NCBI GenBank assembly: GCA_022453515.1
Contig: JAJNNY010000057.1
Location: forward strand, 124,001 to 188,000
Direction of reading: 5' to 3'
Length of the DNA: 64,000 nt
Source of the DNA: Astrocystis sublimbata
Taxonomy: Eukaryota; Ascomycota; Sordariomycetes; Xylariales; Xylariaceae
In this document: positions 11,819-23,900 of the stretch, in pieces
Layout of the letters: each line of letters starts with the position of its first letter
Numbering within the stretch: the first letter of the stretch is position 1
Notes under the pieces: model-generated
What the model was told of the DNA's origin: nothing
What the model saw: the letters and a program-made list of their open reading frames with translations, nothing else
The model's database searches: none
Program-made: the position numbers and the translations under genes

Positions 11819-13484
11819 TCACCCAGCCTTGATCCTCCGACACCAATCCCGACCATGCCTCACCTGATAGCCACAAAGCCAGACCTCGACCCCCATACTC
11901 ACAAAGCCCGCGACACAGATACCTGCGCTATCGCTCACGCTCGTCGCGCCGAGACTGAACTCTCTCTCCTCATGCGGCACGTTCTCCATGATTTCGGCAA
12001 AGGTATTCACGTACACCGCCCCTCCTAGCAGGCCCTCCCAGAAGATGATGACAAAGATGATGTAGACGTTGGGGATGAAGTTGAGCAGCGCGTGCAAGGT
12101 GAGCAGGACGAGGTTTCCCAGCTGGAGCAAGGAGGCGAGGTAGAGTTGCCGCACGCGGATGAAGGCGATCGAGGACCGCGAGACGAAGACGCCGATCTGG
12201 TACAGGAAGCCGTACATGGGGTAGAAGTCGCGGAGCTCGGTGAAGGGGGAGGCTTCGAGGGGGAAGAGCACTGCACCATGAAGAATTAGTCACTCAAAGT
12301 TACATTGATATCACTCGAGATTGTCTTTTTTTATTCATGTAGATTGTCTGGGTTGCTATTGTCATTGCATAGCACAGTACATGACATAGAAGGGTAGGAA
12401 GTAAGAGAAAAGAGAGCAGTGGGAAAGTCCACTTACATGTTGGTGATACACCCTGGTTTATGATGTACTCAGCGACATACACCAGAAACAACGGAAGCAT
12501 GTACGGAAAGAACAGAGACTGCGCGCGGCTCAGCTGGGCCGTGATCTTGGACCACGTGCCATCCCTAGAATCGGAGAGAGCGGTAGAGGCCACAGCAGGG
12601 CCCGGGGCGAGCAGACTCGAGGCCGCATTGGCGGTGGGAATGTCGTCGACAGTGTGCGGCCCGGCACCCTCCTCAATTGCTTCATTCGCACCCGCATTCG
12701 CATTCGAAATGGGCTGATATTCTCCCGCTCTGGCGCCTTCTCGCAACGGCCTCCTCGGAAGCAGAAGGAAAAAGCTGAGCAGCATGATGACGGGGAGATA
12801 GGCGGACGCCAACAGGCTGTTCTTGACCGTGAACCCGAACCACTCCGTCATGACCACATACAGTCCGGCACCAACTAAGCCTGCAGCACCCGTGCCGCTC
12901 CCCCACGCCGCAAGACTCATGTGGCCGTAAAAGTGTGTGAGACCGAGAAAGCTGAGCTCGCCGCCGCCGCTGGCGAGACTGGCGAGCATGACGCCGACCA
13001 TCTTGGCACCAACAGACTTGTCGGCCGGGGTGAAGGCGATGATGAACATGCCGGCGGAGGAGAGGGCGGCGAAGACGATGACGCGCAGCGAGTAGGGGAC
13101 GCGGTGGATGAAGTACGGCAGGATCAGCTTGGCGAGGAACGAGGGCAGGATGTTGGCGAGCAGGACCAGGCCCTTGGGGACATCAGAGCCGACGAGGTCT
13201 TGGGCAGCGGAGAGGATGACGACGTAGAGGACATTGTTGATTAGGCCTTGGAGGTGGCAGTCGGGTTAGCGAAAAGGTGGTGGTGATTGTGTAGGTGATT
13301 GGTGAGGAGTAGGGGATGGAGAAAGCGGGTTCGTACCGAAGAGCCAGAAGGCGATGACGACCGAAGCATCGGGATGCTGGAAGACAGAGGCCAGACGAGC
13401 CTTGTAGACGGCCCACGACGCCGAGGGAGTGCCCGGCATTGGCAACAGGCCTGATGCTGCTGGAGAGCGAGCTCCTGAAGACAT
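11819..13484 (-). CDS. BTN1: Battenin/CLN3 family vacuolar membrane protein BTN1
   Basis: Three exons (13484-13337, 13246-12437, 12270-11819) give 469 residues; introns are 90 and 166 nt. The first join restores the family hallmark [16 protein letters not shown], and the second gives [13 protein letters not shown]. About ten hydrophobic helices are visible, plus the late motif [16 protein letters not shown] hydrophilic, Ala/Asn-rich loop lies around residues 235-300. Yeast Btn1 and human CLN3 are lysosomal/vacuolar membrane proteins linked to organelle pH and to basic amino acid or glycerophosphodiester homeostasis; the exact transported species is debated. Length and motifs match an intact fungal Btn1. 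The start ([12 protein letters not shown]) is the only Met in the first exon before the first helix. Confidence 0.92.
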
Positions 13485-14404
13485 AGTCGAATAGCGTCGG
13501 TGGCGATGCTGACTACGGGGTTATCCTATCACGAGAGACATGCGAGGCACATGAGGCATGACCGTGGCCGGCTGGGCGCAATGCGGGCTACCGATGAGGT
13601 CGTTGACGATGTTGGATTAAGTAGCGATGCGATGCTACCTACCTGTAAGCCCCAATAAGCATGTCGCACACTTGTTTTATGCTGAAGAGGGACTGTTCGC
13701 GATGAATATTGTCTTCTGATGAACAGTGTAGAATACAAATTACGTAGTGGTCATGTAGTGTTGAGACGGGAGGTATGTGCCATGTGATGATGGCCTCATG
13801 TGAGAGTGAGAAAGGAACAATGCAGCTGACGTTGCGACAGCCATGATGCTCGGATGCCCAGCCCTAGGGAAGTGCTACCTTTAGGTAGGTACCTGGGGCC
13901 CTGGCCTGGCCCGCCTGCAGGTGGGTGCGGCCCTGCTGTGGGGGTCTTGCATAAGGCTCGGTCCAGGCAGGCACACACCCCTGCAGGGGCTTGTGGTGCT
14001 AACCCCGCTCCAGCACCCCGCTGGGACGAGCTTACGTACAATGCCACTTTCAGAATCGCAAACACCGCGACAACTTTGAACTTTTATAACGGTTTGAACC
14101 TTTTATTCGGTAGATTCATGAACAAAGGAAGGCCATGGGAAATCGAAGGAATGACGTTGAGTTCCTGGCGGTAACTACGTTAAGAAGTTTTTAAGCCATC
14201 CCAGGTTGTTTTAACGATTTAAACCCAACTCCTAAACTGGAAGTCTTTATTTGTTTACTTTATTTTGAGAGAGAGCCTCAAATCTCTCTTGGAGATGTTC
14301 CTAGGATTCTGAATATTCTCATTTACGAAGAGACACACGCATCAGAATATCCCCAATCGACCATAAACTCACCAGGTACTTAAGTAAGCAAGTAAGTACC
14401 TAAT
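13485..14404. other. Intergenic region with a GC-rich palindromic island
   Basis: This lies upstream of BTN1 and downstream of the GST gene. At about 13880-14035 there is a GC-rich block that starts with TTAGGTAGGTACC and contains CCTGCAGG and the perfect palindrome CCCCTGCAGGGG (13978-13989). An A/T-rich run follows. A plus-strand frame through the block has odd Gly/Pro/Ala composition and no domain, so it is not called as a gene. Confidence 0.5.
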
Positions 14405-15527
14405 CTAAGGATTTACATCACTCTGAGGCACATCCTCCAAAGCCAGGTCGAGCTCCGGATAGTACCGGTAGATACCCTGAGAGTACTTCTGCCGCCGCTC
14501 GCTATCAAGATACGCCTTGATCTTGGGCCTTTCCTTGACAGCATCGTACAGCTTGAATACGTCGATATAATTACCCGACGTCTGCGCCGCCGAGATGGCT
14601 TTGGGGAATGCGAACATGACGCCGTCGAGGACCTGTCGCGTTTCGCTCTCGTTAGTCATTTCATTTCCTCCACCAACATAGAAAACAAGAAGAAAAAGAG
14701 AAGAAATCAGACGGCAGTAGATAGTCCTGCACCACATCACAACACATGAAATCAGTTAACCAAAAGCACGCACACACACATACCTGAAAAAGCACCAAAT
14801 CCGCAACCGAGACCCGTCCCCCATACAACCACGGCCCATCACCACTCGCCTGCCCCGTGAGCACACGCTGGAAATACCCCAAGAACTTAGGCAGTCTATT
14901 CTTCACGAAATCGCCCGCGCGCCTCTTCGCCTCCTCCTTCTGGTCCTCGTAATACAAGCTGCTCGCGATCGGATGATGCGTGTCGTGCACCTCGTTGCTC
15001 AGCCCATCCAGCGCCGTCAGCACGAGGGCATTGATCTTGTATATCGCGTCTTTATCTTCTTCCTCCCCTGCTAAACCCAGGCGTGGCGCAAGGTACAGCA
15101 GGATGTTCGGCGTCTGCGAGATCAGCAGATCCCCGTGACGCAAGATCGGAGGCGCTAGGGGCGGCGGGTTGGTCAGGTCGCCGACGTTCTCGCTGCTGAT
15201 CTGCGCGAGGACCGCGTCCACGCCTTTCTCGACATGTGCGGTATCCGTGTATTCGGCCCCGCCTTCTTCGAGGGCCAGCCGGATGAACTCCCCGCGCCCT
15301 GGGATGCTGGGCCAGTAGATGAGCTCGTACGCCACGTCTGACCGGTGCGGGTCAGTGGAGGTGGAGGTGGAGGTGGAGGTGGAGGGTTTCTGGGGGCTGA
15401 TGACGAGCCAGGTCAAGATGGCGGAGATGAGAGCGAGGAATGCGGTCTGGAGAGGGAGAGAAAAAGGAGAAGGCCGCTCACCCTTGTTGGATTTCTGGCG
15501 CTTGGGCGCGGACTCGGGAGCGGACAT
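14405..15527 (-). CDS. Membrane-anchored glutathione S-transferase-like protein
   Basis: Two exons (15527-14784 and 14632-14405) joined in phase 0 over a 151-nt intron with a TGACTAAC branch site give 323 residues. Residues about 24-43 form a hydrophobic helix (FLALISAILTWLVI). A low-complexity Ser-Thr run encoded by GGAGGT hexamers follows (15354-15383). The GST_N domain starts at YELIYWPSIPGRGEFIRLALE, the thioredoxin-like fold of sigma/mu-type GSTs, with SQTPNILLYLAPRLGL as the glutathione-binding Ser region. The helical GST_C domain ends in DGPWLYGGRVSVADLVLFQ-VLDGV, which spans the intron. Glutathione conjugation is inferred, probably at a membrane surface. The frame stays open upstream to an ATG at 15764, which would add a basic Ser/Leu/Arg-rich leader. 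Confidence 0.85.
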
Positions 15528-16435
15528 TGTGGAAGTGGAAGTGGAAGTGGAAGTGCTGTAAGTGTGTGACGTTCTGGCGAAGTTGAAGTTAATTGGAGGT
15601 TGGTGCGGCTTGCTGTTGCTGGAGGTTTTGTGGATGGTGAGGGGCCCAGGCTTGATAAATGATTGTTCACGGAGACGGAGAGACGAAGAGGAAAGTCGGC
15701 GTTTCAATAAGAGCGAATGGCGGTGTAGTGCATGCACATGCGGAAGTCGTAGCATTTGTGTCAAAATGTCGGATCTGTTTGGTCAATTAGACACTTTGTA
15801 CGTTGTAGCTAGATGGCTAGATGCATGACGACTGGTGATAATTGAATCATGATTGGCGATGACGTCGGAGGTCGCCGCGCGCTGCAATCCCGGGGAACCC
15901 TGTCGTGCCGCATGCCCCGTCTTCACATTGCCCGATGTGGTAGCCAGGATTCCATAGCAGTCTGCATACCAAGAACCTTGAACTTGCCCACGAGATATAC
16001 GATAGTAATAAGTCAGAACATGATGAAAATTTTCACAGAGTACATATGTTATAATTGTACTATAGTAGTATTTTCATCCATATATATATACCTAGTAGTA
16101 TATACTTATCTATAGTACAGGACTAATGAATGAAGAATTGCTATGAGGTAAGGCGAAGGTAATGCGACCAGCAGAGGCCAAGGGGTATCACTCCAGTGTC
16201 ATAGGTATAGTATAAACAGCAAAGAGAAACAACAAAGCCATATCCTCGACTTATAACAAACGCTTCTCGGACCATTATGCATCTCAGCAGACCCTCCCAA
16301 CCTTGTACCTTATCAATGCGCCAAACCCGAGACCTATACCAGTCCGATCAAGCCAAGTAAATAATCAATTCCTGAACGCCACCATATGCGTGTATCCGTG
16401 CTCGAACCCAATGAATGCCCATGCTCCTTCTCCTC
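15528..16435. other. GST upstream region
   Basis: The first 240 bases could encode an N-terminal extension of the GST or be its 5' leader; they include a GGAAGT hexamer repeat at about 15532-15556. The rest is AT-rich (around 16010-16130) and is probably 3' UTR of the App1-like gene. No further gene is seen. Confidence 0.45.
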
Positions 16436-17766
16436 CTAGTGCTTCGAAACAACATCCTCCACGACCTTCTTGCACGACTCCGGGTCCGAGAACACATGCC
16501 ACACGTCGCGCGGGATGTCCTCAAACGCCTTCTCGAACCGCTCCGGCTCGTTCTTCGCCTCGATGCCGATGGCCGCGATGTCCTCGACCTTGCGGATCAG
16601 GATGGCTTTGATCCAGCCAGGATATCTCCGATACCTGTTCATCAGAATGTCAACATAAGTTGCCTTGCCTTGGGGGAACAGGTCACAACTTACATCTCCC
16701 CATAGGCTTCAGGATCCGACTGCGTCGAGTCGCCCACGCAAATCATCTTCCTCTTCGGCAGCCAGCCATGCACCTTCTCCATGCGATCGACCTTATACTC
16801 CTCCGTGCCAAGCGTCAGCGTCGTCAACAAACCCCTCACGCTCATCCAGCTCGCATCCCTCAAGATAATCGTGCCATGCGGATAATGCGCCTGCCTAAAC
16901 TCTCTCAGGAACGGATACAGATTATACGGCGACGCGGACAAGTAAAACCATGCCGACGCAGGCTTGATGAGCTTGTGGATATACTCATACAACTCCGGCA
17001 TGCCCGGCGCCGCCTCGGGCTCCTCGCTGAACGTCGTGCGCAAAATGCCGATGGGGTCACTAGTCTGCGTGATCTTGATCGTGTCGTCGATGTCCGAGAT
17101 GACGCCCCAGCCCTCGGGCTCCGCGCAGAACGTGCGCCCCTCAAGCAGCCCGTTGGCCCCGCTCGGCACCTTGGCGAACGTCGACACGATCTTGCCATCT
17201 TCCTCATTCCCCGATCCAGGCAATGACTTGATATCGCTGCTGATGCCATTATGGCCGCTGGGCCCCAGCTCCAGCGGCGTCTTCCCGCCATACAGCGCCG
17301 ACACATAAGTGCCAGGTCTAATATCCTGCACGAACGGGCCCAGCCGCTTCTCAATCGTCCTGTAATCCGGGTCGCGCTTCTCCAGCTTGATCTTCTCCGC
17401 AATGGTTGTCGCGACATCGACGACGGGCGAAGAAGAGTGCTGCGAGAACATGGCGGCTACGAACTCCGCCTCCCATTGCCCTGTGGCGCTGTTGCGGTAC
17501 GCCGTGTTGTCGAGCAGCCAGAGCGTGTCGTCGGCTGTTACCGGGCGTGCGAGTGGGTTTCTGGGCCCTAGGTACGAGAGAAGTGCCGTCAGCCGGCTCT
17601 TGAGCGTCGGCTCTGCCTTGACGATGTGGGCGGCCGCGCCGCCGGACCAGTCGGGCAGGTCGGCCTCGGTCTGTGCGAATTTGCACTCTGTGCGCGTGCG
17701 TTGCTGCATTTCGGAGGAGTGTGGCGTGTATTTGCGCGTTGGCTTTGAAGTTGTTGGTGTCGTCAT
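16436..17766 (-). CDS. App1-like phosphatidate phosphatase (DUF2183)
   Basis: Two exons (17766-16694 and 16634-16436) joined over a 59-nt intron give 423 residues; the join makes GEMYRRYPGWIKAI. The C-terminal catalytic domain carries the HAD-type DxDxT motif in GWGVISDIDDTIKIT, then WFYLSASPYNLYPFLREF and KRKMICVGDSTQSDPE, the usual order in the DUF2183 family. Yeast App1 is a Mg-dependent phosphatidate phosphatase at actin patches that makes diacylglycerol during endocytic membrane traffic; the reaction is inferred by homology. The N-terminal 200 residues, with DDTLWLLDNTAYRN and RPGTYVSALYGG, match the region that precedes the domain in fungal homologues. At 423 residues it is shorter than yeast App1 and lacks its Pro-rich tail. 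Confidence 0.85.
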
Positions 17767-19633
17767 CTTGCGCTACGGGTTTGGACGCTACCGAGGCGTC
17801 TCTTTTATGTTATTGTGTTGTACTGTACTGGCTTGTATGGTAGGGTACGGCGAAAACCAGCGATGTGACTCGCGACGTTGCAATGTGTAGAAAGGTAGTG
17901 ACTCAGTCGCGTGATGCAGCGAATAGAGGGTCGAGGAGGGTGTCTGTTAACACCAGAATGGGGGGGCGCAAACGAGGCTCACGGGACGCTCAGCTGATGG
18001 GTTTGACTCAGGCTCGGCGGCAAATGCAAGCAGGTAAGGTCGGGAAGGCGACAATGTCTCATGGGAAATCGGGCTGATGATTCACTTGGTTTATATATAT
18101 TTAGGCAGGCGTCTACGTCAAGGTTGTAGGTAATAGTCTTGGAACTTCGTCTCCCCAGTTGCCGCTACTACCGGGACGAGGGGGGCTAAGCACACATATG
18201 TAGTATTAGCTTGACTGCGGCAGCCAAGGCTGGACTTGCTGGAGTCGCAGATCATGATGATGAGGTCAGACGCATTGCGAGCGTTGATTCCTACCCTTTT
18301 CAGCCACCGCCCCCATACACCACCTGCTCAAATGCCAATAACAACAATAACAAGCTAACAAGCGGCCAACAAGAAAGAGGCCAATACCTGTGTCCTTCCT
18401 GCCTGCATAGGGCTATTGAAACCAACTATGTCGAATAAAAGGCAGGGACAGGGAGGGCAGTGTTCGCTTCGTTCTCCCCGGCTTCTACTGTTTTGCCAGG
18501 GCTGTCTGTCGCTATTCCATACCTACCCGTTTCACTGCTCTGACATTGATACATTGATGATGAGAGGGGATGCTGGTGAGGGTGTTTCCACTCCCACTTC
18601 CCCATCCTCCAACCCCTGTCGAATCCCAATGTGGCCGCGAGATGTCACAGGAGCTGACAGGCATGGTCCTGCGATGGACCCAAGGGCTTGGCTCGAGCAT
18701 GTACACAACACATGTCGCTATCTACAGTAGCGCGGTACTTTAGCGGGCTCGTCCGAGATCTGGTGTCGCCCTAAGTCGATGATTAGTTGCGAATTACCTA
18801 GGTAGGTATTGTATTAGAGACACTAGACTGAAGCTGCACTCGGCTGCAGCAGAAGCTGAACTGAAACTAAAAATGGACATGGAGCCCGGGGATGTAAGCA
18901 GATATGGACAGATTAAGTACCTAGGTAGGTACTTACCACGTGTGGTCTCATTCTCATCCTATGTACAACTTCATCGCTAAAGGAGCGGCTTGTTCCAGTG
19001 TGACGGGATGGAATGCAAGTATACGCGAGCTAGAAGCCAATAATTATAGCAAAAGCTACTACTGCAAAGTGAGCATTCAGCTGAGATTTAGCAAGCAACC
19101 ATCCAACGACGCAATGTAATTCGCCACCTTTACGATAGATAAGTGCCATGCCGACAACCGTTACAGGAATAGAAGCATGGCACTGCATGCGCGACAGACA
19201 AGTCGTTGGATGGTGAGGTTGGCAAGGAGTACAGAGCATGTTAGGGCTGTCATCTTGTTATACGGCGTACGAAGATCTTATTAATGTCGTGCATGCGTCT
19301 CGCCCGCCCGCCCGCGCAACGGGCACACAGTTGATCCCAGAAGATGCATCGGGGTACTGTACCTCCACCACTTGGTTATGGGGGACGTTCACTCATGAAT
19401 AACCAACCCCATGATGCGGGGAATGAGGAATCACAAAGGACCCCCAACCGGGATGCCTGATTCGCTCATGCGAACACTTCGAGGTTGCAATGAACTCGAT
19501 ACTATGTATGGCGAGAGCCTCGCGTGCGCTGTGACGTTCATCTAAGACAGGAGTAACGAGATCTAAACATATCCTGCAATATCTCCAAGTCACTCGATTG
19601 AACAACAACGTCATCGTGGAGCAGAGACCCACG
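17767..19633. other. Divergent promoter region without a supported gene
   Basis: About 1.9 kb between divergently transcribed genes. It contains TACCTAGGTAGGTA-type palindromes at about 18795-18808 and 18916-18935. Short frames here have no domains. No tRNA or repeat terminus was recognised. Confidence 0.45.
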
Positions 19634-20810
19634 ATGCTCGAAATCAAGTGCTCAGGGAGTCCCTACGAGGTAAGGCTTCTGCGCATTGATTGATTGATTG
19701 ATTCACACGACGCGCACCTACATACCTCCTAGGTACATTATGTACATGCGTTCGCTAAAACGTGCGCCGAGGTAGATAGGCATCGCGCACGGCAGTGCCG
19801 CCAAAGCCAACATCGCCGGCTCAATAGACTTCTACGCTCGCTTATTCCAGACAACGTGCTCGCTGCCATGGTCTGAAGTGCGGCACGAGGCAGCGACATA
19901 CGTCGCGTCTCTGGAGGCCCTCGCGCCGCGGTACATGGAGGAAATCAGAGGCATCGCCGAGGGTTCGGGGCGGACCTTTCTCGACATCCTCGCCCTCAAC
20001 ATCAGGACTGAGATCATGTTTGGTCTGTACTCAGACGTGAAGAAAGACATGACGCAGCTCCCGAGCGACGGCTGCACGGCCCTGGGATGGCTGGCTGATT
20101 CTAATACTTCGTACCTCGCGCAGAACTGGGACTGGATGGCCGAACAGGGCCCCAATCTTGTCGTATGCCACGTCTCGTCACAGCTAGACGCCGATGATAT
20201 CCCGGCCTTCGCCACTGTGACTGAGGCCGGCATCATTGCCAAGGCCGGCCTCAATGCCGCCGGCGTCGGCTGCTGCCTGAACGCCATCAAATGCCGCGGC
20301 GTGGACCCCTCCAAATTGCCCATCCACTTCGCGCTGCGCAAGGTCTTGGAATCGCCCTCGCGCAAAGCCGCGGTGGAGACTATCAAGCGCGCTGGTGTTG
20401 CGGGGAGCGGACATATCCTCGTCGGAGACGCGACGGGCGCGACGGGACTCGAGTGCACTAGTAAATGGGTGAAGGAAGTCCGCATGGACGCGCAGAAGAG
20501 AGTGTGTCATACGAATCACCTCATTCTCGATCACGACGATGTCGAAGAGCCGCCTTGGCTGGAGGACTCTCCGGCGCGGCTTGCGAGGGTGCGGGAGCTT
20601 ACGGCGGGTATGGTTCGTCCGTCGCTTGATGACATTGTCAATGTTTTGAGCGACACGGAGGGATACCCGTGTTCGATTAATAGGAGGCAGGAGGCTGCTT
20701 CGGTGGCGGAGACGCTGTTTACTATTGTTATGGACCTGACGGGGAAGGAGGCGAGGGTCACGTTCGGTAGACCGTCGGAGGTCCGCGAGGAGATGGCGAT
20801 TTCCTTCTAG
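19634..20810 (+). CDS. Isopenicillin N acyltransferase-like protein (peptidase C45)
   Basis: Two exons (19634-19669 and 19776-20810) joined in phase 0 across a 106-nt intron give 356 residues, almost exactly the length of the Penicillium acyltransferase. The first exon encodes only 12 residues (MLEIKCSGSPYE). The join gives YEIGIAHGSAAKANIAGSID, the family N-terminus. Residue C112 in SDGCTALGW is the expected autocatalytic cleavage site and N-terminal nucleophile. Other family marks are YLAQNWDWM, TVTEAGIIAKAGLN, CHTNH and VTFGRP. Known relatives (PenDE/AatA, AatB) process themselves and swap the side chain of isopenicillin N or cleave amides. The C-terminus ISF is not a peroxisomal PTS1, unlike PenDE. 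No ACV synthetase or IPN synthase gene is in the window, so the substrate is unknown and the symbol is left blank. Confidence 0.88.
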
Positions 20811-20973
20811 GCGAGCTGTTACTGAGTGTCGTTCTCTCGGAAACGATCTTTTCTTGCTATTGCTAGAGTCGAGTAACCTCTCACGTCCTAGCCGTTACAG
20901 TGATAACCGCAATTACTTATTTAGTGATTACATATATGTGTACTAGCACCTGCACCTGTACATCCACCCCCTT

Positions 20974-23900
20974 TTAGATATCGGCCTTCCCACCCCTATC
21001 TATCCACCCGATATCAACACCATACTTATACACACCCAGACTCTCCCACCACCCCAGACTGAACAACCACCCTTCGTAGACGCCGGATTTGGTCAGCTCC
21101 GTCCCCGTCTGCCACTCCGCCCCGTACGGCACCAGCTTCCGCGTGCTGACCTCGCCGTCGGCGAATAGTGAGGCGCGCCCCGCGATGCTGCACGGGTTAT
21201 GCGGGACTAGCTTTTCCATGTCCCGCAGCATGACCCTGCTGACGATGGCGCAGAGTGACATAATCCCAAGCAAAACCTGCAGCGCGATCTTGGGCGCCTT
21301 TTCTTGCTTTAGACGCAGGTGGTTCGGGAAGGAGGGCGTTGTTGTGAAAGACGTTGACGAGAGATCTGCGCTGCGCATGTTGCGGTCGATGGCTTGCGTC
21401 ATGTACGTCTTGTATAGACGGCTGGTGGCGTCTATCAGGTTCTGGGTCTGCGACTGGTTGTGCCCGATCAGGCTGTCGATGGGTAGGGAGGTGTTAGCTG
21501 TGGCGAGGACTTCGACGAAGGCGTCGAGTTGGTTTTGCGCCCCGCTGGAAGTCGAGGGGGCCGGGATCGATACCGACCCTGTGCCGGAGTCGAGCGTGAG
21601 CAGGAAGTTGTTCAGCGGGAACTCGAAGATGGATCCACTGTAGTTGGATAATTTCGTCGTGAGATACTGCGCTGTGCGCTCGTCGGGGATCGGTGGGGAC
21701 GAGGGCGAGATGACGCCTAGAGATGGAAGGGAAAGCGTCACACCCGCGGACACGGTTGAGAGGTGTTGCGTGCAGAGGATGCTGGTTACTGAGATGTCGA
21801 AGTCGTATGTGAGGAGAGAGGACTTCGTCACGTGGAATGCGCGCGACGCGGAGCCGCGCCCGAGTGTCACGGCAAGCGATGGGCAGCCAAAGCCGCCGAC
21901 CCAGTTCGCGACGGTCGAGGGCGAGTACGTTGTCGCTTCGGCGTGGTTGAAGTCGGTGTCGATGGCGCGGTTGCCGAGGAGGATGTCGTCGCCCCACTAG
22001 TGCTTGTTAGCGATGCTGTTTTTGGTAATAATGGTGTTTTTGGTGGTATAGGGGGGGAAAGGGGGGAGGGGATCCCAAGTCTCGAAACATGTAATTAAGG
22101 GTCGGAAGAAGCAAATGGGGGCTTGGTTATTGGTAGGTAGGTAAGTAGGTAGGTAATTTACTCACAGTGAGAATGCTCGCGTGGCCGAAATATATCTCAC
22201 TCCCGTTCTTCGGCAGCGCGAACCCCTGAAACCACGGCACGTGCGTGACGTTGCCGTTGGGCGCCGCGCAGCCCCACGGCACGACCGACGTCAGGTTGAG
22301 CGGCGCCAGGTCCTCGGGGACGTTTTCGTACTCCGTCGGGTCCCAGCTCGCAATCATCGCGTCGTGCGGCACGACGGTGCAGTTCAGCGACGGCCGCGTC
22401 GCCTGCAGTGTGGCGGCGAACGGCACCTCCTCCTCGCTGCTGTCGGACGTCTTAGGCACGTTGCTCGCCTCGAGGCGGTTGAAGGCCAGGTCGCCGTACG
22501 TCCACTCCGGATACGGCAGGTTGTCGAGCGAGATCAGCCCTGCGATGGTGCCTGCGAGGTCGTCTTCGTAGAAAAGGTTGTTGAGCGCAAAGTCGAAGAC
22601 GTCGCTTTGCGCGAGCGTTATTGTCTGTGAGGCGCTGGCGGAGATGGTGATGTAGAGACCCGACACTAGGATCGGCAGCCAGGCCGCGAGGAAGGTCGCG
22701 ATCATGATGAGCACTTCGCCTGTGTTGCCGTTCTTGAAGGCGAGGAACATGCGGTGCGGCGCGAGGCGGTTGGTCAGGTTCAGGAACAGCGAGCGCGAGG
22801 CCGGCGCGCTGCCCCGGTGCAGCGCGAGCCATGGCGCGAGAATGCTGACGGAGAGCTGCATGCTGGCGTACATGCTCGCGATGACGAAGGCGACCACGGC
22901 GGGCACGTAGGTCGAGAAGCCGTGCGTTATCGTGAAGCCCGTGGTGCTGAGCTCTACGAAGCCGTTGTGTTGGTCGGAGAGGCGCTGGATTACCTCGAGG
23001 ACGGCGATGAGGATCAGTGGGAGCACTATGGCTATTGATTGGAACCACCACTTCACCGCCGAGGGAACCCACCAGTGCTGCGAGGACTGGGCTGGATTGG
23101 CTACTTCTTCTTGACATTCTGTTGCTGGCTCTCCTCCTCCTCCTCCGTGCTCAGTTGGCACTAAAGTGAAAGTTCGTTGAGGTATCTGAGATACGACGGT
23201 CTGGAACTTATACGATGATAGTCTCTCGCTGATTTGAGGGGATCTCGCGGATCCTAGTCCCATCAGCAGACGTCTGAGTGTGTAACTTTCGGCGAGGATA
23301 AGCGCAGTGGCGCCGATCGATCCCGGGTCCGAGGGGACTACGTTCCAGGGACGGAAGAACAGAATGATTGTGGATAACACCGCTAATAGCAGGAAAGAGG
23401 CGCCCATGAAGCCAACGGAGAGAGCTCGCACAAACAGACGGTCCTCGTGGTAGAGGAGTGAGCCGTTAACGGTTTCGTTGGACGGCTTCATCATGTGCTT
23501 GTTGATGAGCTGGGCCGCGATGCCGTTGAAGGCCGACGTGGCGCTGTCGATCAGGCGCTGCGGCTCCATGAAGTGCCCGATGCTGACGTTCCCGTTCATC
23601 GCGGACAGGATCTGGTAGAACGACGGCACCTGCTCGGAGAGAACCCAGTCCTGCCCGCCGGTCCCCAGATACGATTGGTCCAGGGATGACTGCACGGCGG
23701 CGCCGAGCTGGATGGGTGAAAACCCGGGGATCTCCGACGACGAGTTGGATACTTGTTCGGCAGACCACGTTTTCCGTTGGCCGTCTATGCCGTGCATGTA
23801 TGTCACGTCGTAGTCGCCCAGAGTGTAGCCGGCCTTGCAGACGGCCACAGTGAGGTTGTGGATGTAGAAGTAGAACGGGCTGGCCCCGAGTACATCCCCC

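Noticed and set aside
13854..14174. 106-residue frame across the GC-rich island
   Set aside because: The Pro/Gly/Ala composition follows the GC content and the palindromes; no family resemblance.
19634..20810. Naming the C45 protein penDE and inferring penicillin production
   Set aside because: There is no PTS1, no pcbAB or pcbC in the window, and the family includes members with other or unknown substrates.
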